Below, one piece after another: positions 26,320 through 35,696 of a stretch of 54,376 nucleotides of DNA. Within the stretch, counting starts at the first letter, position 1; each line of letters begins with the position of its first letter. Source of the stretch: Oceanobacillus halotolerans. GTDB lineage: Bacteria; Bacillota; Bacilli; Bacillales; Amphibacillaceae. A model generated the notes under the pieces. It worked only from the letters and a program-made list of their open reading frames with translations. It made no database searches and was not told where the DNA came from. Where the stretch lies: assembly GCF_010993955.1 (NCBI RefSeq), contig NZ_WIXL01000018.1, positions 1 to 54,376 of the forward strand. The letters run 5' to 3'. Position numbers and translations under genes: made by a program.

Positions 26320-28377
26320 ATCGATCCGTCAGCAAGAATTATTAAACATAAAAAACCCATTGTAATCACATTTATCATCATTGCCATCATCAGTACGATT
26401 GTGCAATTCGGTGTTTCTGTTAATTACAATATGGTTGATTATTTACCAGAAGATACACCATCCACGAATGCAATGGATTTAATGGAAGAAGAGTTTGATG
26501 ATCCAATTGCGAATGCAAGAGTCATGGTACGTGATGTCTCGATTACAGAAGCGTTAGCATACAAAGAAGAACTAGAGTCCATTGATGGTGTTACTGGCGT
26601 GACTTGGTTAGATGATTCCATTGATGTAAAAGCGCCACTCGAAATGGCGAATCAAGATACGGTTGAATCGTATTATAAGGAGGAAAATGCTCTATATTCG
26701 ATAAATATTCGCGAAGGTGATGAAGTCGAAGTTACCGATAAAATTTATAACCTAATTGGTGAGGAAAACGCCATTTCAGGTGAAGCAGTAGACACGGCGA
26801 CATCACAACAAATGGCTGGTCAAGAGTCTTTAAATGCAGCCTTGTTATTAGTTCCAATCATTATCATCATTTTAATTCTATCCACGAATTCTTGGATGGA
26901 ACCATTATTCTTTTTAACGGCGATTGGAATTTCGGTTTTAATTAATTTAGGAACGAATATTTTTGTCGGAGAAATCTCGTTTGTTACACAATCTGTAGCA
27001 CCGATCCTGCAGCTGGCGGTCTCGCTGGATTATGCGATCTTCTTGCTGCATAGTTTTTCAGATTATCGGAAACAAGTAGCTGATCCAAATGAAGCGATGC
27101 GACTAGCCATGAAACAATCATTTCCAGCTATTGCAGCTAGTGCATCGACAACATTTTTCGGTTTCATCGCACTGACATTTATGGACTTTGGAATTGGTGC
27201 TGACTTAGGCCTTAACCTTGTAAAAGGAATTGCTCTAAGCTTTATCAGTGTTATGATCTTTTTACCTGCTTTAACACTCTTGTTTTACAAGTGGATTGAT
27301 CGTACTCAACACAAACCATTTGTTCCGAACTTTAAAAATATCGGCAAGTGGGTTATGAAGTTTAGAATTCCAAGTTTTATTTTAATATTAATCCTTATCA
27401 TTCCAGCATTTTTAGCACAAAGCGAAACATCCTTTTTATATGGTACAGGTGACCAGCCAGAAACAACCCGAGCTGGTGCAGATGCAGCCGCTATTCAGGA
27501 AGCGTTTGGGGAAAATACGACAATGGTATTACTTGTTCCAAAAGGGGATATCGCAAAGGAAGAAGAAATCGTGCAACATTTAGAGGAATTCCCTAATGTG
27601 TCAAGTGTGATTTCCTATGTGAACACCGTCAGTTCTGTAATTCCACCTAATTATTTAGAAGAGTCGATGACAGAACAATTTTATTCGGAGAACTACACTA
27701 GAATCATACTCAACACCGAAACAGGTGCAGAAGGTGATGCAGCTTTTTCGCTAATTGAGGAGGTTCGTGATACAGCTGAATCCTATTATGATGAGGTTCA
27801 TCTAGTTGGTGAAAGTGTAACATTATATGATATGAAAAACACCGTTGAACAAGATAACACAGTTGTGAATACACTCACGATTGTTGCGATTGCGATCGTG
27901 CTTCTCGTTACATTCCGATCGATATCAATCCCTGTTGTCTTACTATTGACGATTCAATCTGCCGTTTGGATAAATTTATCATTCCCATACTTTATGGATT
28001 CATCATTGGTATATGTCGGTTATTTAATTGTCAGTACGGTACAACTTGCAGCAACAGTCGATTACGGTATCCTATTTACGGAGAGTTATCGAAACCATCG
28101 TCAAGAAATGAAGGCTTTAGAGGCCATTAAGAAAACCATTGATGGTAAGATTTTTGCGATTTTTATCTCTGCTGCCATTTTATCCAGTGTTGGGTTTATT
28201 TTATCGTTTACATCATCAAACCCAATTGTGTCTTCAATCGGATTACTATTAGGTAGAGGTGCGTTACTCGCGTTTCTAATGGTTGTGTTCGTCCTACCGG
28301 CTACGTTAGTTATATTTGATCGGCTGATTAAAAGAACAACACTAAAAGCAAATTTTTATAAGGAGAAAGGGGAATGA
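26320..28377 (+). CDS. MMPL/RND-family membrane exporter; normal start codon missing
   Basis: About 685 residues if read from the ribosome site, 658 from the first standard start (GTG at 26401). Two MMPL halves: TM1, extracellular domain (about 60-170), five spans with LDYAIFLLHSF, then a second external domain and spans with AATVDYGILFTESY. TM1 (PIVITFIIIAIISTIVQFGV) begins before the GTG, so coding clearly continues upstream, but the in-frame codons back to TGA at 26311 contain no ATG/GTG/TTG. AAAGGATGAAG suits an ATC at 26320 or a one-base frameshift from ATG at 26310. Overlaps the next gene by four bases. Confidence 0.85.
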   Translation: MDPSARIIKHKKPIVITFIIIAIISTIVQFGVSVNYNMVDYLPEDTPSTNAMDLMEEEFDDPIANARVMVRDVSITEALAYKEELESIDGVTGVTWLDDSIDVKAPLEMANQDTVESYYKEENALYSINIREGDEVEVTDKIYNLIGEENAISGEAVDTATSQQMAGQESLNAALLLVPIIIIILILSTNSWMEPLFFLTAIGISVLINLGTNIFVGEISFVTQSVAPILQLAVSLDYAIFLLHSFSDYRKQVADPNEAMRLAMKQSFPAIAASASTTFFGFIALTFMDFGIGADLGLNLVKGIALSFISVMIFLPALTLLFYKWIDRTQHKPFVPNFKNIGKWVMKFRIPSFILILILIIPAFLAQSETSFLYGTGDQPETTRAGADAAAIQEAFGENTTMVLLVPKGDIAKEEEIVQHLEEFPNVSSVISYVNTVSSVIPPNYLEESMTEQFYSENYTRIILNTETGAEGDAAFSLIEEVRDTAESYYDEVHLVGESVTLYDMKNTVEQDNTVVNTLTIVAIAIVLLVTFRSISIPVVLLLTIQSAVWINLSFPYFMDSSLVYVGYLIVSTVQLAATVDYGILFTESYRNHRQEMKALEAIKKTIDGKIFAIFISAAILSSVGFILSFTSSNPIVSSIGLLLGRGALLAFLMVVFVLPATLVIFDRLIKRTTLKANFYKEKGE

Positions 28378-30188
28378 GGATGAGGTTGAAACGCATCATC
28401 GCAGTGTTCTTGGTATTTTTGCTCGTTATACCAACATTCGCTGTCGCAGATACAACGAATGAAGAATCCTCAGAGGACAGTACGCAAACGGAAGGCTCTT
28501 ATTCTGAGAAAAATGAAATTGTATATGCGACATTACGTGCAAATGGTGAACAAAAGGATATGTATGTCGTTAATAATTTTACAATAGATGAACCTGGAAA
28601 AATGGTAGATTATGGTCCATATGCCAGTGTTGAAAATTTGACGAACTTACAGGAGATCACATTAAATGAGGACCAAGTAACGTTTACTGCAACAGAAGAT
28701 CAATTTTATTATCAAGGAGATATAGATGGTCAACCATTACCATGGGATATCGCTGTTTCGTATAAATTAGATGGGGAAACGGTAAATCCCGAAGAACTAG
28801 TAGGTCAAGATGGTAAGTTTGAAATGAAGATCGATATTACTGCAAATGAAGAAGTTGATTCGGTCTTTTTCGAGAATTATATGCTACAACTTTCGCTTCC
28901 TTTAGACTCTGAAATCTTTCAGCATATTGAAGCAAAGGATGGCATGGTAGCAAATGCAGGTAAAAATAAACAAGTAACATATACCGTGATGCCTGAAAGT
29001 GAAGAAAGCTTCGTAATTAAAGCAGATGTAACCGATTTGGAAATGGAAAGTATGGAAATAACAGCACTGCCATCTTCCATGTCCATTGACGCACCAGATG
29101 CTGATGAGATGACAGATGATATGAAATCTTTATCAGATGCCACAACAGACATTAATGACGGGGTTGGGGAACTTAATGACGGGATATCCGAATTAAGTGA
29201 TGGTATTGCTGATTTGCATGAAGGATCTGAATCGTATCAAGAAGGAACGAAAGAAATCGATAAAGGTTCTACAGACTTAATAGAAGGGTCCGAAGCCATT
29301 GATCAATCGCTTGAAGAGATGAGCAAGGCTTTAGAAACAAATTCTAGTGAAATGGGTTTGGGGCAATTTGAGGATTTAGTAGAAGGACTTAATCAAATTG
29401 CAGAAGGCATGAAAGAAACAGAAGATAGCTTAGCTGGTTTTAAAGAACAATACTCGGAAGCCTATGCTGCATTGGATGAGTCGATAGAGAATATCCCTAC
29501 AGATGTTGCACCAGAAGATTTAGCCGAATTTCAAAACAGTGAGAACGAAGCTATTGGTCAATTACTAGAAACGTATCAAGCAGCTTCTACAACGAAAGTG
29601 ATCTATTCGGAAGTGAAGGAAGCCTTTCAAGCGGTGAACCCGACATTAGCTGGAGTTATAGAATCATTGAAAACCATGCGAACCAATCTGGAAACAATGG
29701 CAAGTGGATTGGAAGAAAGTTTAGATGAGATGGATATGGATGATTCGATCACCCAATTACAAGAAGGGTTGAGTGCATTATCATCTAATTATAAAGACTT
29801 CCACTCAGGCTTAGTTGAATACACAGATGGTGTCGGTGAATTATCGGCTTCCTATGGTGAGATCCATGACGGCTTCACAGAAGTAAAAAATGGAACAACT
29901 GAAATGGAAGACGGGGTAAGTGAGCTTCATGATGGCACAGAAGAGTTAGCTGATTCGACCAATGATTTACCAGATCAAATGCAAGATGAAATTGATGAGA
30001 TGATTAATGAATATGATAAATCAGATTTTGATGCTGTTTCATTTGTATCAGCTGAAAATGAAAAGGTAGATAATGTACAATTTGTAATCAAAACAGAAAA
30101 CATTAAACAAGAGGAAGACGATGAGGAAGAAAAACAAGAAGAAGAGGAAAAAGGAATCTGGGAGCGATTCCTAGATTTGTTTAGATAA
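28374..30188 (+). CDS. Exported LxxG heptad-repeat protein partnered with MMPL exporter
   Basis: 604 residues: signal peptide (about 1-26, cut after FAVA), a beta-rich N-terminal region (about 45-245), then long helical repeats of the xxxLxxG type (GVGELNDGISELSDGIADLHEG; later GVGELSASYGEIHDGF and GVSELHDGTEELADS), ending in a very acidic tail and WERFLDLFR. Such repeats are typical of YhgE/Pip-like and MMPL-associated envelope proteins. ATG overlaps the MMPL stop (ATGA), so the two are coupled; it is probably an accessory periplasm-side subunit. No second membrane span. Confidence 0.82.
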   Translation: MRMRLKRIIAVFLVFLLVIPTFAVADTTNEESSEDSTQTEGSYSEKNEIVYATLRANGEQKDMYVVNNFTIDEPGKMVDYGPYASVENLTNLQEITLNEDQVTFTATEDQFYYQGDIDGQPLPWDIAVSYKLDGETVNPEELVGQDGKFEMKIDITANEEVDSVFFENYMLQLSLPLDSEIFQHIEAKDGMVANAGKNKQVTYTVMPESEESFVIKADVTDLEMESMEITALPSSMSIDAPDADEMTDDMKSLSDATTDINDGVGELNDGISELSDGIADLHEGSESYQEGTKEIDKGSTDLIEGSEAIDQSLEEMSKALETNSSEMGLGQFEDLVEGLNQIAEGMKETEDSLAGFKEQYSEAYAALDESIENIPTDVAPEDLAEFQNSENEAIGQLLETYQAASTTKVIYSEVKEAFQAVNPTLAGVIESLKTMRTNLETMASGLEESLDEMDMDDSITQLQEGLSALSSNYKDFHSGLVEYTDGVGELSASYGEIHDGFTEVKNGTTEMEDGVSELHDGTEELADSTNDLPDQMQDEIDEMINEYDKSDFDAVSFVSAENEKVDNVQFVIKTENIKQEEDDEEEKQEEEEKGIWERFLDLFR

Positions 30189-30212
30189 GTATCTGATGGA
30201 GCTGTTAACTAT

Positions 30213-30252
30213 AAAGCCTAAATTCTTTAATAAGAAGAATTTAGGCTTTTAA
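30213..30252. terminator. Bidirectional terminator between LxxG gene and lysR
   Basis: Perfect 15-bp arms AAAGCCTAAATTCTT (30213-30227) and its complement (30235-30249), T-rich exit. A near-identical hairpin recurs at 44097-44140. Confidence 0.88.
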
Positions 30253-30294
30253 TTATGGTCTCTTATAGGGCCGACCGATTGACAGTTCAAGAAC

Positions 30295-31206
30295 TTATTT
30301 TGAAATTTTTTGTTGTGCTTGAATGCCTTGTTTAATCGCTTGACAGAAAAGTAAATTTGGTTGGGATAATTTTTCATGTTTCCGTTTTACAAATCCGATG
30401 TTTATCTTCCCGATTTTATCGTCAAGCTTTATCGATTTAACATCTTTTGGTTTAATATTTTTCACAAGTTCAGTGGGTAATATTGTCACGTTATCTGTAA
30501 GTGCAACATTTTCTAAGAGAACCTCCCAGTTTTCATTTTGAAAAACTACATGTGGTTCAAATCCAACTTCCTTACACCGATCATAAATGAGATTCCCCAA
30601 AGTAAAATCACAAGTTAGGATACTGAACTTTTCTGAAGCTAAATCTTTTAGCTTTAGCTTTTTGTTTGTAGAGAGTAAATTTTCCTTGCTGACAAATACT
30701 GACACGTCGTATGAGGGGAATGGTGAAGCACAAGGTTCCACTTCGAGGTTATCGTAATATACCGGAAATGATACTAATCCTAAATCTAATTCTCCAGTTG
30801 AAACCATTTCTTGGATTCTCTTTGAACCTTTTTGAATTAACGTAATTTCATAATGGGAATGGGAGGACATAAATTCGGAAATGGATTGCATATAACGCAT
30901 TGATAAGAGAACAGTTAATCCGACTTTTAGGGAGCCTCCTACAACATTATTATTTTCTCGAATTTGTTTGGTTAAATCATCAATATCTTTCACAATGTTT
31001 TTTCCATACTCAAAAAGAATTTTTCCGTTTTCTGTAAGTTCAATGCCATGATCCGCATGATAAAACAATTTTGTATTCAAATCGCTCTCTAACTTTTGAA
31101 CTGTCCAACTTAAGGTAGGTTGTGTAACAAACAAATTTTTTGCTGCAATTGAATAGCTTCCAGCATTTGCAATAGCAATGAAATAACGCAGTTGTCTAAT
31201 ATCCAT
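30295..31206 (-). CDS. LysR-family transcriptional regulator
   Basis: 303 residues from ATG at 31206 (GGGGG seven bases upstream; five extra open codons lack a site). N-terminal winged HTH MDIRQLRYFIAIANAGSYSIAAKNLFVTQPTLSWTVQKLE, then the periplasmic-binding-like co-inducer domain (about 90-300). It is divergent from the 2-oxoacid dehydrogenase/amino-acid catabolic operon, though 1.06 kb of repeats and unexplained sequence lie between. It plausibly responds to a pathway amino acid or keto acid; this is inference from position. Confidence 0.9.
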   Translation of the reverse strand: MDIRQLRYFIAIANAGSYSIAAKNLFVTQPTLSWTVQKLESDLNTKLFYHADHGIELTENGKILFEYGKNIVKDIDDLTKQIRENNNVVGGSLKVGLTVLLSMRYMQSISEFMSSHSHYEITLIQKGSKRIQEMVSTGELDLGLVSFPVYYDNLEVEPCASPFPSYDVSVFVSKENLLSTNKKLKLKDLASEKFSILTCDFTLGNLIYDRCKEVGFEPHVVFQNENWEVLLENVALTDNVTILPTELVKNIKPKDVKSIKLDDKIGKINIGFVKRKHEKLSQPNLLFCQAIKQGIQAQQKISK

Positions 31207-31379
31207 ATTACATCCCCCCATACATCTTATTTAGGCTTTAGTTAATTTGGTAATTCATTCCTAATTGAACTTTTTAAAGGCTGTTTCTGTTTCTAAAAGA
31301 CTGTTGCTTTTTCAAGTATGAATCTTAATGAATAGTTGATGTGAATTTCGACGTAAATTGATATTATGATAGAGCTATC

Positions 31380-31622
31380 GCCGCTTCGGAAAAACACCAC
31401 GCTTTCCGCGGGTGTCCCGTGAGCCTCCTCGTGCTCGTCGTGTTGAATGTGGTACAATGCTGCCGCACTCCTCGCAAAAAAAGATTGATATCGCACTGTG
31501 GGGTCTCACTTAGGCCACTGCGACGAACAGGACGTTCTAGTGTCGGCGCCCGCCACAGGTGTGACCTATGTTAGCCGACGAACCGCAGGAGTCTTCGTGT
31601 TTTTCCTACGCTGATTTGTGCA
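31380..31622. repeat. Composite GC-rich repeat with embedded covarying hairpin
   Basis: Outer part: GGAAAAACACCACGCTTTCC at the left and CCGCAGGAGTCTTCGTGTTT at the right, roughly complementary tips of a hairpin-forming repeat common in Bacillaceae intergenic DNA. Inner part (31520-31582): inverted copy of the GTCCT hairpin family, with GAAC-AGGAC-GTTC at 31525-31537. It looks like one repeat inserted into or fused with another. Confidence 0.7.
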
Positions 31623-31799
31623 TTCCAATTCGTATCATTTATGTTCCAAATAAACTATAATTCACTAAAATTACGTAGCAATCTATAAAAACTCCGATGG
31701 TAAGCAAAATAACAAAGTTTGCGAATATAGCCTTTTTATATGATTACATTACTTAGACACGTGAAGATATGCTTGAAAAAACAGTATAGGTTCATTTGG

Positions 31800-31990
31800 T
31801 CGAATTTACACCTTCTGAAAGAAAAGTCCTGTAGTTCGTATGGACTACCCATACAAAGACTGCCTATCACATAGAGGGATAGGATTTATAGGGTGACTTT
31901 TGTCACGGAAATAGAATCCCTACATGAGACCACAAGAACGGATTGCTCCTCCCAAAAAGCCGTTATATCAAGTATTTATTTAGCAAATAA
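31800..31990. other. Unexplained structured segment (possible ncRNA or IS remnant)
   Basis: No ORF. Consecutive potential stems: GTATGG/CCATAC near 31838-31854, CCTATC/GATAGG near 31863-31883, TAGGG/CCCTA around 31889-31922 enclosing GTGAC-TTTT-GTCAC (31893-31906). The density of pairings is higher than in the flanks and the base composition is less AT-rich. It could be a noncoding RNA, a decayed IS110-type end with its RNA-coding leader, or part of the regulatory region of the operon. Confidence 0.4.
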
Positions 31991-32057
31991 AACTATTTTA
32001 TGACCCTATAAATTTATTCAATTTTACTCCTTTATATGGAGGGTTTAAAATCAAATG

Positions 32058-32071
32058 TGAAAGCGCTTCAT
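32058..32071 (+). promoter_or_regulatory. cre-like site 1 (CcpA)
   Basis: TGAAAGCGCTTCAT against the consensus TGWAANCGNTNWCA: the core TGAAAGCGCTT is perfect and the end differs. About 200 bp upstream of the E1alpha gene. Confidence 0.5.
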
Positions 32072-32141
32072 CCAAAGAATAGTTAGTAATGAGCTACCAA
32101 AATGTTTGAGAAATTATAGCTTGTTTGATAGATATTTTGTA

Positions 32142-32155
32142 GCTAAGTGCTTTCA
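32142..32155 (-). promoter_or_regulatory. cre-like site 2 (weak)
   Basis: On the minus strand TGAAAGCACTTAGC; keeps TGAAAGC but has A for the central G and a diverged end. Confidence 0.3.
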
Positions 32156-32215
32156 AAATTTGATTAAAGGTTTAACTATATATTTATCATCATAGTAGCA
32201 TTTTTAGCGTAATTT

Positions 32216-32229
32216 TTAAAGCGTTTTCA
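32216..32229 (-). promoter_or_regulatory. cre-like site 3 (CcpA)
   Basis: On the minus strand TGAAAACGCTTTAA, 13 of 14 positions of the consensus. About 40 bp before the start codon, a good place to block transcription. Confidence 0.55.
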
Positions 32230-32268
32230 AGATTAGTTTAATAACGGTGAAGAAAGGTTGTGTATGAA

Positions 32269-33378
32269 ATGACTAAAAAGAAAGTTGGAGCGTTTGATTT
32301 TGATTCACAAATCAATACGATTGAAAATAACTTTCCTATGTATCAGGTATTAGATGAGGATGGCAATGTGGTTAACGCTGATTTAATGCCTGATTTAACG
32401 GACGATCAATTAGTTGAACTAATGGAAAGACTTGTTTGGGGAAGAACCTATGACCAACGAGTAACGATTTTAAATCGCCAAGGACAATTAGGAAACTACG
32501 CTCCTTCTGGTGGGCAAGAAGCAAGTCAATTAGCTAGTCAATATGCACTAGGAGAAGGGGACTACTTACTTCCTACTTATCGTGATTTGCCACCACTGGT
32601 ACAACACGGTATGCCCTTAAAACAAGCATTCCTATGGTATAAGGGCTACATGTCAGGAAACGTATTCCCACATGAATTTGCTGCAATGCCAGCACAAGTA
32701 ATTATTGGTGCACAATATATACAGGCAGCAGGTGTTGCATTAGGTTTCAAAAAACGTAACAGAAATAATGTTGTTATGACATATATAGGTGACGGTGGTA
32801 CCTCACAAGGTGATTTCTATGAAGGAATTAACTTTGCAGGCGCATACAACTCACCAGCAATTTTCATTGTTCAAAATAACGGTTATGGAATTTCTACTCC
32901 AAGAGCAAAGCAAACAAAAGCAAAAACATTAGCACAAAAAGCTGTTTCGGCTGGAATTCCAGGAATTCAAGTGGATGGTATGGATCCTCTAGCAATCTAT
33001 CGTGCAGTAAAAGAAGCACGTGATTACGCACTTGCTGGAAATGGCCCTGTGTTAATTGAAACGATTACTTTTAGATATGGACCACATACAATGTCAGATG
33101 ATCCGAAGCGTTATCGGGAAAATAAGATCCTAGAAGAATGGGAGAAACGTGACTGCTTAATTCGTATGCGGAACTTCTTAACAGCAAAAGGTTTATGGTC
33201 AGAAGAAAAAGAAAACGAAATTATTGAAGATACAAAGGCACAGATAAAACAAGCAATTGAGGAAATGGGCAAAGAAGAACCTCAAAAAATATCGATGTTT
33301 CTTAAGAAGATGTATGAAGAGGCTCCTCAAAATGTACAAGAACAAATCAAAATATATGAAGGAAAGGAGAGATTATAA
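32269..33378 (+). CDS. 2-oxoacid dehydrogenase E1 alpha subunit (PdhA-like)
   Basis: 369 residues. Thiamine-diphosphate site motif [31 protein letters not shown] (GDG...NN) at about 170-200, [17 protein letters not shown] and [13 protein letters not shown]. By eye it is closer to Bacillus PdhA ([24 protein letters not shown]) than to BkdAA. Decarboxylates a 2-oxoacid. Start chosen at ATG 32269 with GAAAGG upstream and by PdhA alignment; a GTG three codons earlier is too close to that site. First gene of an operon that also carries phosphotransferase, kinase and amino-acid dehydrogenase genes, so the substrate is probably not pyruvate. Confidence 0.88.
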   Translation: MTKKKVGAFDFDSQINTIENNFPMYQVLDEDGNVVNADLMPDLTDDQLVELMERLVWGRTYDQRVTILNRQGQLGNYAPSGGQEASQLASQYALGEGDYLLPTYRDLPPLVQHGMPLKQAFLWYKGYMSGNVFPHEFAAMPAQVIIGAQYIQAAGVALGFKKRNRNNVVMTYIGDGGTSQGDFYEGINFAGAYNSPAIFIVQNNGYGISTPRAKQTKAKTLAQKAVSAGIPGIQVDGMDPLAIYRAVKEARDYALAGNGPVLIETITFRYGPHTMSDDPKRYRENKILEEWEKRDCLIRMRNFLTAKGLWSEEKENEIIEDTKAQIKQAIEEMGKEEPQKISMFLKKMYEEAPQNVQEQIKIYEGKERL

Positions 33379-34355
33379 TGGCCCAAAAAACAATGGTACA
33401 AGCAATTACAGATGCGCTTAGTCTTGAAATGGAGAGAGATGAAAACGTTTTAATTTTTGGTGAAGATATCGGTATGAATGGCGGCGTATTTCGAGCAACA
33501 GAAGGCCTTCAAGAAAAATTTGGAGAAGAAAGAGTTTTCGATACGCCTCTAGCGGAATCAGTTATTGTTGGTGCATCTGTAGGTTTAGGGTTAGCAGGCT
33601 TCCGTCCAGTTCCAGAAATTCAATTTTTTGGTTTTGCATTTGAAGCGATGGATGCCATAATGGGTCAATTATCACGAATTCGTTACAGAATGGGTGGTGA
33701 ACGTTTTGCCCCAGTAACGATTCGCTCTCCATATGGTGGAGGAGTCCATACACCAGAACTTCATTCAGATAGCCTTGAAGGAATAGTAGCACAATCACCT
33801 GGCTTGCGTGTAGTAATACCAAGTAATCCATATGATGCTAAAGGGTTATTAATCTCTTCTATTCGTAGCAATGATCCAGTTATTTTCTTAGAACATTTAA
33901 AACTTTATCGTTCATTCCGCCAAGAAGTTCCGGATGGTGCCTACACCGTGCCACTTGATAAAGCTGCTATCACACGCGAAGGATCTGATGTAACTGTTAT
34001 CGCATATGGCGCAATGGTTCAAGAATCCGTAAAAGCAGCTGAAAGTCTAGAAAAACAAGATATATCAGTGGAAGTGATCGATCTAAGAACCGTTGCCCCA
34101 GTTGATATGGAAACGATTATTGAATCCGTCAAGAAAACTGGACGTGTTGTTGCAGTACAAGAGGCACAACGTCAAGCAGGAGTTATGGGTAGTGTTATGT
34201 CTGAAATAGCAGAACGAATCTTCCTATATCTAGAAGCACCTGTCAGTCGTGTTACAGCACCGGATACTGTTTTCCCATTTGGCCAGGCGGAAGAGGTTTG
34301 GCTACCAGATGCAGAAGATATTGAAGAAAAAGTAAAAGAAGTAATAGACTTTTAA
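33378..34355 (+). CDS. 2-oxoacid dehydrogenase E1 beta subunit
   Basis: 325 residues, transketolase-type pyrimidine-binding domain ([45 protein letters not shown]) and C-terminal transketolase domain ([20 protein letters not shown]). Forms the alpha2beta2 E1 with the preceding gene; its ATG overlaps the E1alpha stop (TAATG), a tight coupling that helps equal synthesis. GGAAAGGAGA upstream. Confidence 0.92.
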   Translation: MAQKTMVQAITDALSLEMERDENVLIFGEDIGMNGGVFRATEGLQEKFGEERVFDTPLAESVIVGASVGLGLAGFRPVPEIQFFGFAFEAMDAIMGQLSRIRYRMGGERFAPVTIRSPYGGGVHTPELHSDSLEGIVAQSPGLRVVIPSNPYDAKGLLISSIRSNDPVIFLEHLKLYRSFRQEVPDGAYTVPLDKAAITREGSDVTVIAYGAMVQESVKAAESLEKQDISVEVIDLRTVAPVDMETIIESVKKTGRVVAVQEAQRQAGVMGSVMSEIAERIFLYLEAPVSRVTAPDTVFPFGQAEEVWLPDAEDIEEKVKEVIDF

Positions 34356-34384
34356 TTTAATCATAGAAAGGGGAGCATACTTCC

Positions 34385-35689
34385 ATGAGTTTTCAGTTTA
34401 AATTACCTGATATAGGCGAAGGGATAGCCGAAAGTGAAATAGTTAAATGGTTTGTTACCGTTGGAGAAACGATTAAAGAAGATGATTCATTACTGGAAAT
34501 CCAAAATGATAAAACAGTAATGGAGTTACCATCACCAGTAACGGGAACTGTTAGCAAAATCTTCGTTGAAGAGGGAGGAGTAGCTAACGTTGGTGATGTG
34601 ATCGTTGAAATTGAAACAGAAGGAACAGGAAGTAATGAACAATCAGAAACTAGTGAAGCACAAGCTACTGATAGTTCTGTACAAGAAGAAGTGAAGGCCG
34701 AAGAGCAGGAAACAGTAGATACCGCAGCAAGTAAAAAGCCAGAAAGTACAGACCCTGATATTAGATTAATGGCGATTCCTTCTGTACGTCGTTATGCACG
34801 CGCAAAAGGCGTTGATCTCCGCTCGGTTACCCCAACTGGGAAAAATAACCGTGTAACAAAAGAAGATATCGATATGTTTATTGCTGGAGGATCAACAACA
34901 ACAAATGATTCCGTCCAACAGGATAAAAATACGGTGGAACAAACAGAAAAAACTGAAAGAGCAGCTTCTGTTTCACCAATGCAAGGAATGGAAAGAAGCG
35001 AAAAAATGTCACCAACACGCAAAGCGATTGCCAAGGCCATGGTGAAAAGCAAAACAACAGCACCTCATGTAACTGTTTTCGATGCTGTTGATGTGTCTAA
35101 ACTGATGGAGCATCGTAAGAAGTTCAAACAAAGAGCTATTGAGCAAGGTATTAAACTAACGTTTATGCCATACATTGTGAAGGCTTTAGTAGCAATATTA
35201 CGTAAGTACCCAGCATTAAATGCGTATGTTAACGAAGATGAGATCGTTTATAGAAATTACTTCAATATTGGGATTGCAACCAATACAGATCATGGACTAT
35301 TCGTCCCTAATATTAAAGATGCGAACATGAAAACCATTTTACAAATCGCACAAGAAATTACGGAATACGCTGATAAGGCTCAAAAAGGGGAATTAGGAGC
35401 TCAAGATATGCGCAATGGTTCCACAACCATTACAAATGTTGGAGCTGCTGCAACGAACGGGGTTTGGTCAACACCGATTATTAACCAACCTGAAGTATCC
35501 ATCTTGGGAATTGGTCGAATCGAACATGAGGCTGTGGTAAACAAAGATAAGGAAATAGTTGCTGCTCCAATCATGAAGCTTTCCTTCTCATTTGACCATC
35601 GCGTCATTGATGGTGTAACAGCACAAGAAGCTATTAATGACTTAAAAGAATTAATCGCTGATCCAGAAATACTTTTAGTGGAAGGATGA
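34385..35689 (+). CDS. Dihydrolipoyl acyltransferase (E2)
   Basis: 434 residues: one lipoyl domain (about 3-78, lipoyl lysine K43 in [10 protein letters not shown]), an acidic linker, the peripheral-subunit-binding domain (about 128-162, [32 protein letters not shown] region), a second flexible linker, and the catalytic domain (about 205-434) with the active-site DHRVIDG. Transfers the acyl group to CoA and forms the complex core. GAAAGGGG upstream. Acyl specificity cannot be read by eye. Confidence 0.93.
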   Translation: MSFQFKLPDIGEGIAESEIVKWFVTVGETIKEDDSLLEIQNDKTVMELPSPVTGTVSKIFVEEGGVANVGDVIVEIETEGTGSNEQSETSEAQATDSSVQEEVKAEEQETVDTAASKKPESTDPDIRLMAIPSVRRYARAKGVDLRSVTPTGKNNRVTKEDIDMFIAGGSTTTNDSVQQDKNTVEQTEKTERAASVSPMQGMERSEKMSPTRKAIAKAMVKSKTTAPHVTVFDAVDVSKLMEHRKKFKQRAIEQGIKLTFMPYIVKALVAILRKYPALNAYVNEDEIVYRNYFNIGIATNTDHGLFVPNIKDANMKTILQIAQEITEYADKAQKGELGAQDMRNGSTTITNVGAAATNGVWSTPIINQPEVSILGIGRIEHEAVVNKDKEIVAAPIMKLSFSFDHRVIDGVTAQEAINDLKELIADPEILLVEG

Positions 35690-35696
35690 TCAATAA

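Noticed and set aside
31293-31496. 67-codon minus ORF upstream of the catabolic operon
   Set aside because: Encoded within a GC-rich dispersed repeat.
31640-32268. Sigma-54 (SigL) promoter as in B. subtilis bkd
   Set aside because: No TGGCAC-N5-TTGC pattern seen, and the regulator is LysR-type rather than a sigma-54 activator.
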